A DNA stretch of 52,692 bases, from assembly GCA_037147175.1 (NCBI GenBank), contig JBAWVS010000015.1:1-52692 (forward strand), read 5' to 3'. Shown one piece after another: positions 7,736 to 15,522 of this stretch. The notes beneath the pieces are model-generated. The model was not told the origin of the DNA and did not search any database. It worked only from the letters and a program-made list of their open reading frames with translations. The first letter of the stretch is position 1, and every line of letters starts with the position of its first letter. Origin of the DNA: a bacterium. GTDB lineage: Bacteria; Cyanobacteriota; Vampirovibrionia; Gastranaerophilales; UBA9971. The position numbers were made by a program, and so were the translations under genes.

Positions 7736-8131
7736 TTACGCTGCTTTATCTTTTTTGCCTAAATGCTTAAAAATAGAGCCTATTGCTGCACCGATTCCTG
7801 CATAAATGACAATAGCGCCGAGTATAATAAACCCCATACTCTCTGTAGAAATATGTTGATCCAATTTCTTACTGAGTGCTTTAGCCATTCCGTCAAGTCC
7901 ATTATTTTTGTATAGTTGAGCTCCATCTATACCTGCCTCAACGACAGCACCTGTAATTGCGCCGTTTCTTACTAAATTGTTTTTGTTTCTTTCGCGCACA
8001 AATTTATCTTGCTTAGGCTGTTCTAATAAAATTTGAGCCTGTCCTGAGTTTAAGTTTTCTTGTCTTGAGGAAAATCCAATTCTGTTTAAATTTGTTGTAC
8101 GGTTTTTTACCATTTGAATTGATACGACCAT
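7736..8131 (-). CDS. small membrane protein, diverged paralogue (copy D)
   Basis: Function unknown, 131 aa. It follows the same plan as copies A-C: start MVVSIQ, signature RIGFSS at residues 17-22, a Gln/Glu-rich head, LVRNGAITGAVV, a variable core with LDGMAKALSKKLDQ, a second hydrophobic segment (about 100-120) and a Lys-rich tail. Overall identity to A-C is clearly lower, so this is an older duplicate. It has its own promoter (8175-8211) and terminator, both resembling those of the array. An AAGGAAAAGAGAG site precedes the ATG. Confidence 0.75.
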   Translation of the reverse strand: MVVSIQMVKNRTTNLNRIGFSSRQENLNSGQAQILLEQPKQDKFVRERNKNNLVRNGAITGAVVEAGIDGAQLYKNNGLDGMAKALSKKLDQHISTESMGFIILGAIVIYAGIGAAIGSIFKHLGKKDKAA

Positions 8132-8174
8132 AACTCTCTTTTCCTTCTCGATTTATTTTTTAAATAAATTGGTT

Positions 8175-8211
8175 TTTAGAAGATTTTGAACAAAATTTGA
8201 TAAAAAATTGA
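8175..8211 (-). promoter_or_regulatory. promoter of small-protein copy D with TCAATTTTTT block
   Basis: On the minus strand TTATCA and TCTAAA are separated by 17 nt and preceded by TCAATTTTTT, one base off the GCAATTTTTT of the other sites. The -10 starts at the same 31-nt distance. Confidence 0.5.
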
Positions 8212-8406
8212 TATTTTGTTTGATTATTTACAAATTTTACACCATTTTTTTAAAAAAGTCTTCATAAAATTGCAAAATTTAATAAATTTTTAATATTTTT
8301 TTAAAAACAGTAAAATAATAAAAAATTAATATAATGAAAATTTTTATAGAATATAATGAAGAAATAAATTTTCAAAAATCAGGAATTAAAAGTTTTTAAG
8401 GACAAA

Positions 8407-10410
8407 ATGGAAGAATTATTTTATTTTTATCCGAAACAACACGGAATTGACCCTGTTTGTGTGAAAAGTGTTCATATAATAGGGGAATTTAATAAATGGG
8501 GGAAAGATAAAAACAAACTTGAAGAGTTCAAACTAACCCAGGACAAAGTCTACAGATGGGTCGGATTGTTTAAAGTTCCTGAAGGAAAGCATTTTTACAA
8601 ATTTTTTATTAACGGGCAAACAGTTTGCCCTGCGTCAGGGTTATTAACTTATTCAACTGTTTGCACTCCTGAATGGGCGAAAAAAGCTGTCTGGTACCAG
8701 ATTATGGTTGACAGATTTTTTAGGGGCGATTTATCGAGAAATGTTCCTGATTTAATCGATTGGGCTGCTCCGCCTGACTATTTCAACAACTTTGGCGGGG
8801 ATTTACAGGGAATAAAAGAGAAAATTGGCTACTTTAAAAATCTATTCGGGTCTCTTGAAAATAAAGCTTTTTATCTGAATCCTATTCACAAGTCTTTGGC
8901 TTCTAACCACAAGTATTGGCCCGAAGATTTTGAGGTTATAGACCCACAATTCGGGGATGAAAAGGATTTAAAAGAATTAATAGAGGTTTTGCATAAAGAA
9001 AATTCAAGAATTATCATTGATTTAGTCTATAATCACACAGGTTTAAATCATTATGCGTTTTTGGATATTCTAAAAAATGGCAGTAAGTCAAAATATTGCG
9101 ATTGGTACAGAGGATTAACCCGTACTCATGTGGGGAAAATAGAAATTCCAATACTTGAAAATTATGTTGGAGATAAGCCCCAAAATATTGAATTTGAAAA
9201 TGACCCGAGAAGCCCTGAATTTGATAAAAAAAAAGAAAGTTTTATTTCGGTTTGGGGTGGAAAATATAAATTTCCAATTATTGAACCCGAAAAATTTAGA
9301 AACTCATCGACAGAAGAGCTTTTAAATCGGCAGCCACATTATAAATTAATTTCTTTATACAATAATCCTTCTTATAAATGCTGGATGAACCTGTTTGAAA
9401 TTCCCGAACTGAAGACAAAAAATCCCGAAGTCAAAAAACATCTTTTTAATGCGGCAAAAAAATTAATCAGGCTTGGAGTTGACGGATTTCGGCTTGATGT
9501 GCCTGATTTGTTGGAAGATGCGCATGCTTTCTGGCAGGAATTCAGGCAGGAAATGAAATCCGAAACAGCTGCAATCGGAAAAAATCCCGATGATCTCTAT
9601 ATCGTAGGAGAAATGTGGACGCTTGACGGAATCAATCCGAGCTTTGTGTGCGCAGATGATGACGGAAAACCTTTAAGATATGATGCATTGATGAATTATC
9701 CCGTGAGAGAAAATATTTTAAACTTTTTTTCGGGAGAAATTTTAAACAAGGGTGCAGACAGCGTTTGCCGGCATGGGGAAATTTCTGCCGGGGAACTTGA
9801 TAAAAACCTTCATGAAAACCTGTCAGGGGTTTCTTGGGGAACAAACCAGGTGCAGTTTAACGTTTTTTCTTCACATGACACCAGAAGGTTAAGAACTGTC
9901 TTAAAAAACGACCGAAAATTCAAAGCAGCTCTTTTGATGCAGTTTACTCTCCCCGGCATGCCTGTGATTTATTACGGCGATGAAATCGGGATGAATGGCG
10001 GAATCGACCCCGCAAACAGGGCTGCGATGAACTGGAATATCTATGATAATTTGCCTCATCATAAAGAAGAATCTGAAATTTTTAACCTTTATAAAAATCT
10101 TATCGAACTTAGAAAAAATTATGATTGCCTCGTAAATTCGCCGTTATTAACTCTCAAAATTCACAATCATGACAAAGTTTATTCTTATGCAAGATACAAA
10201 AATTCTTCTGACTGCGCTATTGTGGTCGTTGTGAAAAACAATTTAAAAGAAAATCTTCATCTTGATATTTCAAACATGCCTTTTGAAGATATAGAGGGAT
10301 GGAAAGACCCGATCTCAGGCAAAAATTATTTAAATTACGGCAAAAATATAATTCTAAAGCCCGAAGATTTTTCTGACGGTTTCGGAATTATTCTTGTACC
10401 GGAACTTTAA
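8407..10410 (+). CDS. GH13 alpha-amylase family enzyme with N-terminal carbohydrate-binding-like domain
   Basis: The 667-aa protein hydrolyses or transfers alpha-glucans. Residues 1-90 look like a CBM48/glycogen-binding fold (HIIGEFNKWG, then GKHFYKFFINGQ). The GH13 barrel spans about 95-590: DLVYNHTG (205-212), GFRLDV with nucleophile D364, IVGEMW with acid/base E402, and SSHDTRR with the third acid D491. A small beta domain ends the protein. All catalytic residues are present. There is no signal peptide, so it is probably cytoplasmic and may act on storage glycogen or maltodextrins; neopullulanase/cyclomaltodextrinase-like specificity is possible. An AAGGA site precedes the ATG. It stands alone, 275 nt from its divergent neighbour. 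Confidence 0.9.
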   Translation: MEELFYFYPKQHGIDPVCVKSVHIIGEFNKWGKDKNKLEEFKLTQDKVYRWVGLFKVPEGKHFYKFFINGQTVCPASGLLTYSTVCTPEWAKKAVWYQIMVDRFFRGDLSRNVPDLIDWAAPPDYFNNFGGDLQGIKEKIGYFKNLFGSLENKAFYLNPIHKSLASNHKYWPEDFEVIDPQFGDEKDLKELIEVLHKENSRIIIDLVYNHTGLNHYAFLDILKNGSKSKYCDWYRGLTRTHVGKIEIPILENYVGDKPQNIEFENDPRSPEFDKKKESFISVWGGKYKFPIIEPEKFRNSSTEELLNRQPHYKLISLYNNPSYKCWMNLFEIPELKTKNPEVKKHLFNAAKKLIRLGVDGFRLDVPDLLEDAHAFWQEFRQEMKSETAAIGKNPDDLYIVGEMWTLDGINPSFVCADDDGKPLRYDALMNYPVRENILNFFSGEILNKGADSVCRHGEISAGELDKNLHENLSGVSWGTNQVQFNVFSSHDTRRLRTVLKNDRKFKAALLMQFTLPGMPVIYYGDEIGMNGGIDPANRAAMNWNIYDNLPHHKEESEIFNLYKNLIELRKNYDCLVNSPLLTLKIHNHDKVYSYARYKNSSDCAIVVVVKNNLKENLHLDISNMPFEDIEGWKDPISGKNYLNYGKNIILKPEDFSDGFGIILVPEL

Positions 10411-10461
10411 AAATTTAGATTTATAAGTTAAAATAACTATATAAAATAAAGGTTTAAATTT

Positions 10462-10719
10462 GTGAGTGTTCCTGAAGATAAAATAATTAATATTTTTAAA
10501 TCACTTCCTGAAAAAGAGCAGGAAGAAATTCTGGATTTTGCTGAATATTTAAAAGAAAAAAAAAGAAAACAAATAGAAGATATGATAAAAAATATTCCTG
10601 AAGGTACCGAAGATTTGACTGAACAGGATTTAGAGTCTATTGAAGAAGCAAGAGAAGAATTTAAAACCGGTCAGGTTTACTCTATAGAAGAAATTGAACA
10701 GAAATACAATATAGAATGA
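10462..10719 (+). CDS. antitoxin-like protein (DUF2281-like), partner of RelE-type toxin
   Basis: 85 aa, very acidic in its C-terminal half. The N-terminus (about 1-35: IINIFKSLPEKEQEEILDFAEYLKEKK) fits small antitoxins of the DUF2281 kind, with an amphipathic helix ending in a basic patch. The acidic tail is typical of toxin-neutralising segments. The start is GTG with AAAGG about 10 nt upstream. Its stop overlaps the toxin start (ATGA), the usual tightly coupled antitoxin-first order. The pair probably represses its own promoter in the AT-rich gap after the amylase gene, but I could not define an operator. Confidence 0.75.
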   Translation: MSVPEDKIINIFKSLPEKEQEEILDFAEYLKEKKRKQIEDMIKNIPEGTEDLTEQDLESIEEAREEFKTGQVYSIEEIEQKYNIE

Positions 10720-10973
10720 ATATCAAATTTTCTAAAAAAGCCGATAAAGATTTATCCTGCATTGATAAACAAAATATTAAAAGAATAATCCAAAAATTAA
10801 AAGCTTTTGCTTCCGGTGAAAGTGTTGATGTTGTTCTTTTAATAGGATACACAAATCTCTATCGCCTAAAAGTAGGTGATTATCGAGTCATTTTTGAATT
10901 TATAAACGATGAAATTAAAATAATTCACATATTAAGAATTCAACACAGAAAAGATGTATATAAAGATTTATAG
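10716..10973 (+). CDS. RelE/ParE-superfamily toxin
   Basis: 85 aa, the usual size of RelE-type mRNA interferases. The C-terminal half carries the family core YRLKVGDYRVIFEF and the ending ILRIQHRKDVYKDL; Arg and His residues here are active-site positions in RelE relatives. The N-terminus begins with a beta strand and a helical hairpin (KKADKDL, then IIQKLKAF). It overlaps its antitoxin by 4 nt. It ends 6 nt from the stop of pheS, which converges on it. Both open frames are intact, so the system looks functional. Confidence 0.85.
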   Translation: MNIKFSKKADKDLSCIDKQNIKRIIQKLKAFASGESVDVVLLIGYTNLYRLKVGDYRVIFEFINDEIKIIHILRIQHRKDVYKDL

Positions 10974-10979
10974 TTAACT

Positions 10980-12014
10980 TTAAAACTGTTCCAGAAATCT
11001 TATATCGTTATTGAAGAAAAGCCTGATGTCGTTAATGGCGTATTTTAGCATCGCAAGCCTTTCTACGCCCATGCCGAATGCAAAACCGGAATATACTTCC
11101 GGATCGACATTGACACCCCTTAATACGTTAGGGTCAATCATCCCTGCTCCAAGTATTTCCAGCCATCCTGTTCCTGAACAGGTACGGCAGCCTTTGCCGG
11201 AGCATATAATGCACTGAACATCAATTTCCGCACTAGGCTCTGTAAAAGGGAAAAAACTTGTTCTAAATCTTGTAGGACGTGCCTGACCAAAGAATTGACG
11301 CGTAAATTCATTTAATACTCCTTTCAAATCACCGAAAGTAACGTTTTTGTCCAGCATAAAACCTTCAACCTGATGAAAAAGATTGTTTTTCCTGCTGCTG
11401 ACTGCTTCTGATCTGTAAACACGACCGGGACTTATAACACTTAGGGGAGGATTTTTCTTCTCCATTTCCCTGATTTGAGCATTGGAAGTCTGGCTTCTTA
11501 AAATCAAATTAGGCGCATTTACTGTATAAAACGTATCCTGCATATCTTTTGCAGGGTGATCGGCAGGAAAATTTAAAGCATCGAAGTTATAGTATTCTGT
11601 TTCTACTTCGGGGCTGTTTTGATTCGCTACAAGCGAAAACCCCATCCCTTGAAATATAGAAACAATTTCATTTATTGTAGCTGTTAAAGGATGCTGGCTC
11701 CCGTATGGTTTATAATCCCCCGGCATCGTTATATCAAGCTTTTCTGCTTCCAGTTTTTTGGAAACACTTTCTTTATAAAAATCAGCGTATTTGGTTTCAA
11801 AAGTTTTTTCGATTTCTTCCGCTATTTCGTTAGCAAGAGCGCCTATTAAAGGTTTTTCACTTTCTGATAAATCTTTAAGTCCTCTTTTTATCGAATTCAA
11901 TTCGCCTTTTCTGCCGAGATATTTGATTTTTATTTGTTGTAAATCTTCAAGACTTGCTGAATTATTGATTTCCGCAAGCGCATTATTTTTTAATTCTTCC
12001 AGTTTAGCTTTCAT
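10980..12014 (-). CDS. pheS: phenylalanine-tRNA ligase alpha subunit
   Basis: This is the catalytic alpha subunit of the alpha2-beta2 enzyme that charges tRNA-Phe; 344 aa from the chosen start. An N-terminal coiled coil (about 1-85, with IKYLGRKGELN) binds tRNA. The class II core shows FFPFTEPSAEID (motif 2) and FGMGVERLAMLKY (motif 3). A CxxC-type pair set (CIICSGKGCRTC) lies between them, as in many bacterial PheS. The frame is open upstream to a GTG at 12050, but a -10-like TATAAT lies immediately before that GTG. GAGG at 12018-12021 is well placed for the ATG at 12014, so I use that start. No pheT gene lies nearby. Confidence 0.93.
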   Translation of the reverse strand: MKAKLEELKNNALAEINNSASLEDLQQIKIKYLGRKGELNSIKRGLKDLSESEKPLIGALANEIAEEIEKTFETKYADFYKESVSKKLEAEKLDITMPGDYKPYGSQHPLTATINEIVSIFQGMGFSLVANQNSPEVETEYYNFDALNFPADHPAKDMQDTFYTVNAPNLILRSQTSNAQIREMEKKNPPLSVISPGRVYRSEAVSSRKNNLFHQVEGFMLDKNVTFGDLKGVLNEFTRQFFGQARPTRFRTSFFPFTEPSAEIDVQCIICSGKGCRTCSGTGWLEILGAGMIDPNVLRGVNVDPEVYSGFAFGMGVERLAMLKYAINDIRLFFNNDIRFLEQF

Positions 12015-12062
12015 CATCGCCTCTTTTATTAAAAGTCTTTTAAGTGCCACGATTATATAATA

Positions 12063-12452
12063 TCAATGGCGTAAAATAAAGTAAAATTTGATTATTTTAG
12101 GCAAAAACAGCATCGAGCCAACTATTATTGAGCTTATTGCGATTAGCAAAACAGCTCCTGCCGCTATATCTTTTGACATTTTGGCTATAACCGAGTATCT
12201 GTTGCCGTAATAAGCGTCCATAACAAATTCAATAACCGTATTCATAAGTTCCGCAAACAAAACAGCATTTATCGTCAAAATAAGAACGGCAAGTTCAATA
12301 AATGAAAAGTGAAGAAAAATCGCCAGTATAAAGATAAAAATTCCGAAAATAAAATCAAACCGAAAGTTTCTCTGGGATTTTAATGCGAGCGCAATTCCCC
12401 TATATGCGTATGTCAGGCTTTTGAACATGCTGTTATTTTTGTATTTTGACAT
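12063..12452 (-). CDS. dgkA: diacylglycerol/undecaprenol kinase, DgkA family
   Basis: A 129-aa integral membrane kinase with three helices (about 35-52, 55-75 and 97-120). The family signature AELMNTVIEFVMDA covers the catalytic Glu and the Asn-Thr-Ile-Glu metal/ATP motif, and KDIAAGAVLL matches the second conserved block. Family members phosphorylate diacylglycerol (Gram-negative) or undecaprenol (Gram-positive); sequence alone does not decide which. It lies directly upstream of pheS on the same strand, and its end overlaps the likely pheS promoter region. Confidence 0.88.
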   Translation of the reverse strand: MSKYKNNSMFKSLTYAYRGIALALKSQRNFRFDFIFGIFIFILAIFLHFSFIELAVLILTINAVLFAELMNTVIEFVMDAYYGNRYSVIAKMSKDIAAGAVLLIAISSIIVGSMLFLPKIIKFYFILRH

Positions 12453-12637
12453 TTTATAAAAATACCGAATTTTATTTTAATTTTTTATTTCATATTTCAT
12501 TTTATCTTGATTATTTTAAAAAACACTATAAATATTTATTATTCAGGAAAATCCCTTTAGTTGTTGCTTTTTCCGGTTGAGAACCAATTAATATTAAGAA
12601 ATATTAATCAATATATCTATAAATTATATAAAAAATA

Positions 12638-12670
12638 GCAATTTTTTCTATATCGATGTTTTTATATATG
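12638..12670 (+). promoter_or_regulatory. candidate promoter of the G-free RNA, GCAATTTTTT block
   Basis: GCAATTTTTT is followed 25-27 nt later by TATATATG. The block is identical to those ahead of several orphan genes, but the spacing to the TATA stretch is 4-6 nt shorter than in the others. Confidence 0.4.
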
Positions 12671-12673
12671 TAC

Positions 12674-12832
12674 AAGGACAAAACAAACACAACACACTAC
12701 CTGAACAAAAAGCCAAAAATTCAATAATCAAAACCTTTTATACACTTACCTACCTACCTTCCCTTACCTACCCCACACCACCTTACCTACCAAACACAAG
12801 TTTAAGACAGTTTAACAACTGTCCTTTTTTTT
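12674..12832 (+). ncRNA. candidate small RNA, almost free of G, with three TTACCTACC repeats
   Basis: This stretch of about 160 nt runs from a promoter-like TATATATG to an intrinsic terminator. Between 12713 and 12799 there is not one G, and only two occur in 12678-12799. TTACCTACC occurs three times, starting at 12746, 12764 and 12783 (18- and 19-nt spacing). The body would be single-stranded and could pair with G-rich targets such as GGTAGG. No open frame of useful length exists; an ATG at 12668 opens only 19 codons with no ribosome-binding site. That this is transcribed is an inference. Confidence 0.45.
12806..12832 (+). terminator. terminator of the candidate small RNA
   Basis: GACAGTT-TAAC-AACTGTC is a perfect 7-bp stem followed by C and eight T. 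No plus-strand protein gene lies within several hundred bases upstream that it could terminate, which is the main support for an RNA gene here. Confidence 0.8.
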
Positions 12833-12906
12833 GCAAAAAATTTGATTTTTATTGACGGAACTTGTCATTTTAAGATTAAATATGAGTATAAAAAAAGAGG
12901 ATTTTT

Positions 12907-13671
12907 ATGAAAATAGCTATAATTTCTGATATACATGGAAATTTAGAAGCGCTTAATGCCGTATTGCAAGATATAGAATCACAGGAAATAAATAAAATTT
13001 TTATTTGCGGAGACCTTGCAATGGCAGGCTCTGAACCGGAAAAAACCGTTGATAGAATTATTGGACTTACAAAAGAAAAAGATGTTGCTATAATTCTCGG
13101 AAATACTGATGAGATGATTATAAAATCAAGCGGTAAAACAGGAGATGAATTCACTCCTGCGGATGAAACAATGGCGGCCTCTTTAAAATTTACGCAAAAA
13201 TTTTTAAGGGCGGATCAAATTGAATTTTTAAAAAATCTTCCGCTTAAACATAAAGAAAAAATCGGCGAGCTGGAAATTTTGCTTGTACATGGTTCTCCAA
13301 GAAAAATAAATGAAAACATTTCTCCTGATTTAGAGGAAAAAATTCTAAAAGAAATGCTTTCAGGAACACAAGAAGATATAATTTTTTGCGGACACACACA
13401 TCTTCCTGTTGTTTATAAAATAGAAAAACAAACTATTGTTAATGTTGGCAGTGTCGGAAGACCTTTTACAGAAAACCCTGATGCTTGTTATGCCATTTTA
13501 GACTATTCAACTTCCGCTAACTGCAACAAAATTTTTGACATTTCCCACAGGTTTGTAAAATACGACAAGGAAACAACCGCAAAAAAATTGCAAAAACTTC
13601 CTTTTAAAGGGAGTGGCAAGCTTGCACAGGTAATTTTGCACCCCAAAGACAGGTATAAGCTTTTTAAATAA
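12907..13671 (+). CDS. metallophosphoesterase (calcineurin-like, YfcE/MJ0936-like)
   Basis: A 254-aa binuclear metal phosphoesterase. Motifs in order: SDIHGN (residues 8-13, metal ligands D and H), CGDLAM, LGNTDE (a variant of GNHE), VHGSPR and FCGHTHLP near residues 160-170. VNVGSVGRP follows, typical of small bacterial phosphodiesterases of the YfcE type. The residues beyond 205 form an extension of unknown role. AGAGGA precedes the ATG. The substrate is unknown; the family ranges over phosphodiesters, nucleotides and sugar phosphates. Confidence 0.85.
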   Translation: MKIAIISDIHGNLEALNAVLQDIESQEINKIFICGDLAMAGSEPEKTVDRIIGLTKEKDVAIILGNTDEMIIKSSGKTGDEFTPADETMAASLKFTQKFLRADQIEFLKNLPLKHKEKIGELEILLVHGSPRKINENISPDLEEKILKEMLSGTQEDIIFCGHTHLPVVYKIEKQTIVNVGSVGRPFTENPDACYAILDYSTSANCNKIFDISHRFVKYDKETTAKKLQKLPFKGSGKLAQVILHPKDRYKLFK

Positions 13672-13799
13672 ATTGTCTAATATTTAAATTACCCGGATGG
13701 ATAATATCCTTTATTTTTATATAGTTCTATTTGTCATTAAATTTAGGTTTTCAAACCGTCATAATAATATTTATAACAAATATCGGACGGGTAAAGAAA

Positions 13800-14243
13800 A
13801 TGGGCGTGGAAAAAGTTTTAATAAATATTGAAAATTTTTTGGGAATCAAATGCACCCATCAATCGGTAAAAAATAGCCGTTGTAATTTTTGTCCTGACTG
13901 CGGGAAAAAAATTGTTGTCAGATGGGTGAGTATTAAATGCAGACAATGCGGGCATTTAAGAACGGCTGTGCGTAGAAATTTTCATTTGATTTCTCCAAAG
14001 AAAAATTTTTGTTTTTATTGCGGTTCTGATAAATGGGTTCATCAATATTACTTTGATTCAAATATTCCTGACAAGTTAAGGGAAATATCAATAAAACAAG
14101 CTGTTACCGACAAAGAAAATCCTTTTAAGACCGCTCAGGTTAATACTTATACCAATATTTGGGTTGAAAAACCACAAACAGTTGAGAAAAAGTTTAAAAG
14201 TAACGTAATTAAATCCGGCATGAAGAGAGAGCAAAAAGGCTGA
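13800..14243 (+). CDS. multi-zinc-ribbon protein of unknown function
   Basis: 147 aa from the chosen ATG. Eight cysteines lie in the first 75 residues: C18, C28, C31, C34, C47, C50, C71 and C74. Most form CxxC knuckles separated by basic stretches (RWVSIKCRQCGHLRTAVRR), so two or more zinc ribbons are likely, possibly binding nucleic acid. The C-terminal half is polar with no recognised domain. The frame is open 23 codons further upstream to a TTG at 13731, but that segment is hydrophobic, unlike the rest, and has no ribosome-binding site. I do not recognise the family. Confidence 0.6.
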   Translation: MGVEKVLINIENFLGIKCTHQSVKNSRCNFCPDCGKKIVVRWVSIKCRQCGHLRTAVRRNFHLISPKKNFCFYCGSDKWVHQYYFDSNIPDKLREISIKQAVTDKENPFKTAQVNTYTNIWVEKPQTVEKKFKSNVIKSGMKREQKG

Positions 14244-14260
14244 AAAACGGCTTCTTATAA

Positions 14261-15232
14261 TTAAGAAACTTCACATTTTACCTGCATAAGATCTATTTCA
14301 AGATTTTCATAAGCAAAAAGCGAATTATTAAAAAGACCTCTGGTTTTTTCTTCAAGCTTGGTTATAAAATTATCATTATAAGAAGGATCTATATGATAAA
14401 AAACAAGCTGAGAGGCTTTTGCCTTTTTTGCTATTTCAATCGCCATTTCCGGAGTAGAATGCCCGAATCCTTCTTTTGGATTTACGGGAGAAACATAATC
14501 TTCCATTGTATATTGGGCATCATGAATTAACAGATCGGCTTCTTTCGAAAAGTTTATTAATTTTATATCTTCATCTGTATTACATTCTCTATCAGTCGCA
14601 TAGACAAGTGTTTTGTCATTGCATTTTATTTTAAAGACACTTACTCCTTCTTTAGGATGTATGTGACTTTTAATAAAAGTAATCAAGACAGCATTTTCTT
14701 TTATTTTAATATCTTTTTCATCTTTAAAACTGATAAGTTCAGGCTCTGTCGAATCAGGATTAAGAATTATTGCGTTAGTTTCTTTCAAATTATTAATTTT
14801 AATTTCGGCATTTACTTCTTCCAGTGAGACAGGAACCATTAATTTAAAAATTGAATCTCCGACAAATTGCTGAAAATCTTTTCCGTGAGTTTGAGTTCCA
14901 AAAAGATACATTTTACTGCTGTTTATATAAGTAGGTTTAAAAAACGGCAATCCCTGTATATGATCCATATGCGTATGGCTGAAAAGAATAACAGCTTCGA
15001 CGGGATTTCTGTCAAGAACATCTGTTCCGCTTCCAATATGCTCTCTCATAAGATCATTGCCAAGCTCTATTATGCCTGTTCCTGCATCAAGTATTATAAT
15101 ATGACCGTTTATTCGCAACTCAATACAAGATGTATTTCCCCCGTACTTGTTTTTATTGATTGCGGAAACAGGGTGGCTGCCTCTTACACCTCTAAATTTT
15201 ATTTTAAATTCTTTTTTGAACTCTGTCATCAA
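14261..15232 (-). CDS. MBL-fold metallo-hydrolase
   Basis: A 323-aa metallo-beta-lactamase-fold protein. FRGVRGSHPVS and YGGNTSCIEL open the fold. HTHMDH (86-91) is the zinc-binding motif, and HDAQY and GFGHST supply the later Asp and His ligands. YHIDPSY near residue 285 carries the last His. The N-terminal pattern is that of the COG1235/PhnP-like phosphodiesterase group rather than true beta-lactamases. All metal ligands are present, so it is likely active on a phosphodiester, but the substrate is unknown. Two ATGs start the frame in a row; either could be used. Confidence 0.82.
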   Translation of the reverse strand: MMTEFKKEFKIKFRGVRGSHPVSAINKNKYGGNTSCIELRINGHIIILDAGTGIIELGNDLMREHIGSGTDVLDRNPVEAVILFSHTHMDHIQGLPFFKPTYINSSKMYLFGTQTHGKDFQQFVGDSIFKLMVPVSLEEVNAEIKINNLKETNAIILNPDSTEPELISFKDEKDIKIKENAVLITFIKSHIHPKEGVSVFKIKCNDKTLVYATDRECNTDEDIKLINFSKEADLLIHDAQYTMEDYVSPVNPKEGFGHSTPEMAIEIAKKAKASQLVFYHIDPSYNDNFITKLEEKTRGLFNNSLFAYENLEIDLMQVKCEVS

Positions 15233-15397
15233 TAACTCTTTTAAAGATAAAGTTTTAATTATTATTTTAAATTATTTTTCAATTTAAGCCAAGTTCTTAT
15301 TTTTATAATATTAACAAAATAAGAAAAAAGTGGGTAGAAAAACCATGAAAAACAATATAATCTTTTAAAGTTACACCAAAACGAGTTTATTTTAAAG

Positions 15398-15419
15398 AAA
15401 ACCGGCAAAGCCGGATTTT
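15398..15419. terminator. GC hairpin with T-rich exits in the hsp20 upstream region
   Basis: CCGGC-AAA-GCCGG is flanked by A/T runs on both sides. No gene on either strand ends here, so it would act as an attenuator or mark a short unannotated transcript. Confidence 0.4.
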
Positions 15420-15444
15420 CCTGAAAAGTATCACTCCTAAAAAC

Positions 15445-15500
15445 TATAGTGCTTTTGCAATAAATATTTCATATCCTGATTTCTTTTTTAAAGCACTATA
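15445..15500 (+). promoter_or_regulatory. wide inverted repeat before hsp20
   Basis: TATAGTGCTTT and AAAGCACTATA are perfect 11-bp complements separated by 34 nt, ending 22 nt before the start codon and just before the AACGAGG ribosome-binding site. It could be two operator half-sites or an RNA stem in the leader. The AGTGCT core resembles part of the HrcA operator CIRCE, but the arms point the opposite way. Confidence 0.45.
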
Positions 15501-15522
15501 AAAACAAAACGAGGTATTTATT

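Larger units (their letters stand above)
12453..12906. other. intergenic region holding a candidate small RNA
   Basis: This is a 454-nt gene-free stretch between dgkA (minus) and a phosphoesterase (plus). The left part is AT-rich with no clear feature. The centre holds the G-depleted candidate RNA with its own promoter-like block and terminator. The last ~70 nt carry the leader of the phosphoesterase gene. Confidence 0.5.
15233..15522. other. divergent region between the MBL hydrolase and hsp20
   Basis: This region holds a GC-rich hairpin (15398-15419) and a wide inverted repeat just before hsp20 (15445-15500), both listed separately. The remainder is AT-rich with no gene. Confidence 0.5.

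Noticed and set aside
12015-12050. Longer pheS start at the GTG 12 codons upstream
   Set aside because: A TATAAT -10 lies directly before that GTG, and a good GAGG site serves the inner ATG instead.
12668-12727. 19-codon open frame starting within the sRNA promoter region
   Set aside because: The ATG overlaps the TATA stretch, has no ribosome-binding site, and the frame is too short to support.
12746-12791. CRISPR-like array from the three TTACCTACC repeats
   Set aside because: Repeats are 9 nt with 9-10 nt gaps of low complexity; no palindromic repeat, spacers or cas genes.
13731-13799. TTG start 23 codons upstream of the zinc-ribbon gene
   Set aside because: There is no ribosome-binding site, and the added segment is hydrophobic and unlike the rest; the ATG at 13800 is kept.
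15445-15500. CIRCE (HrcA) operator at hsp20
   Set aside because: CIRCE is TTAGCACTC-N9-GAGTGCTAA; here the arms are in the opposite order and 34 nt apart.
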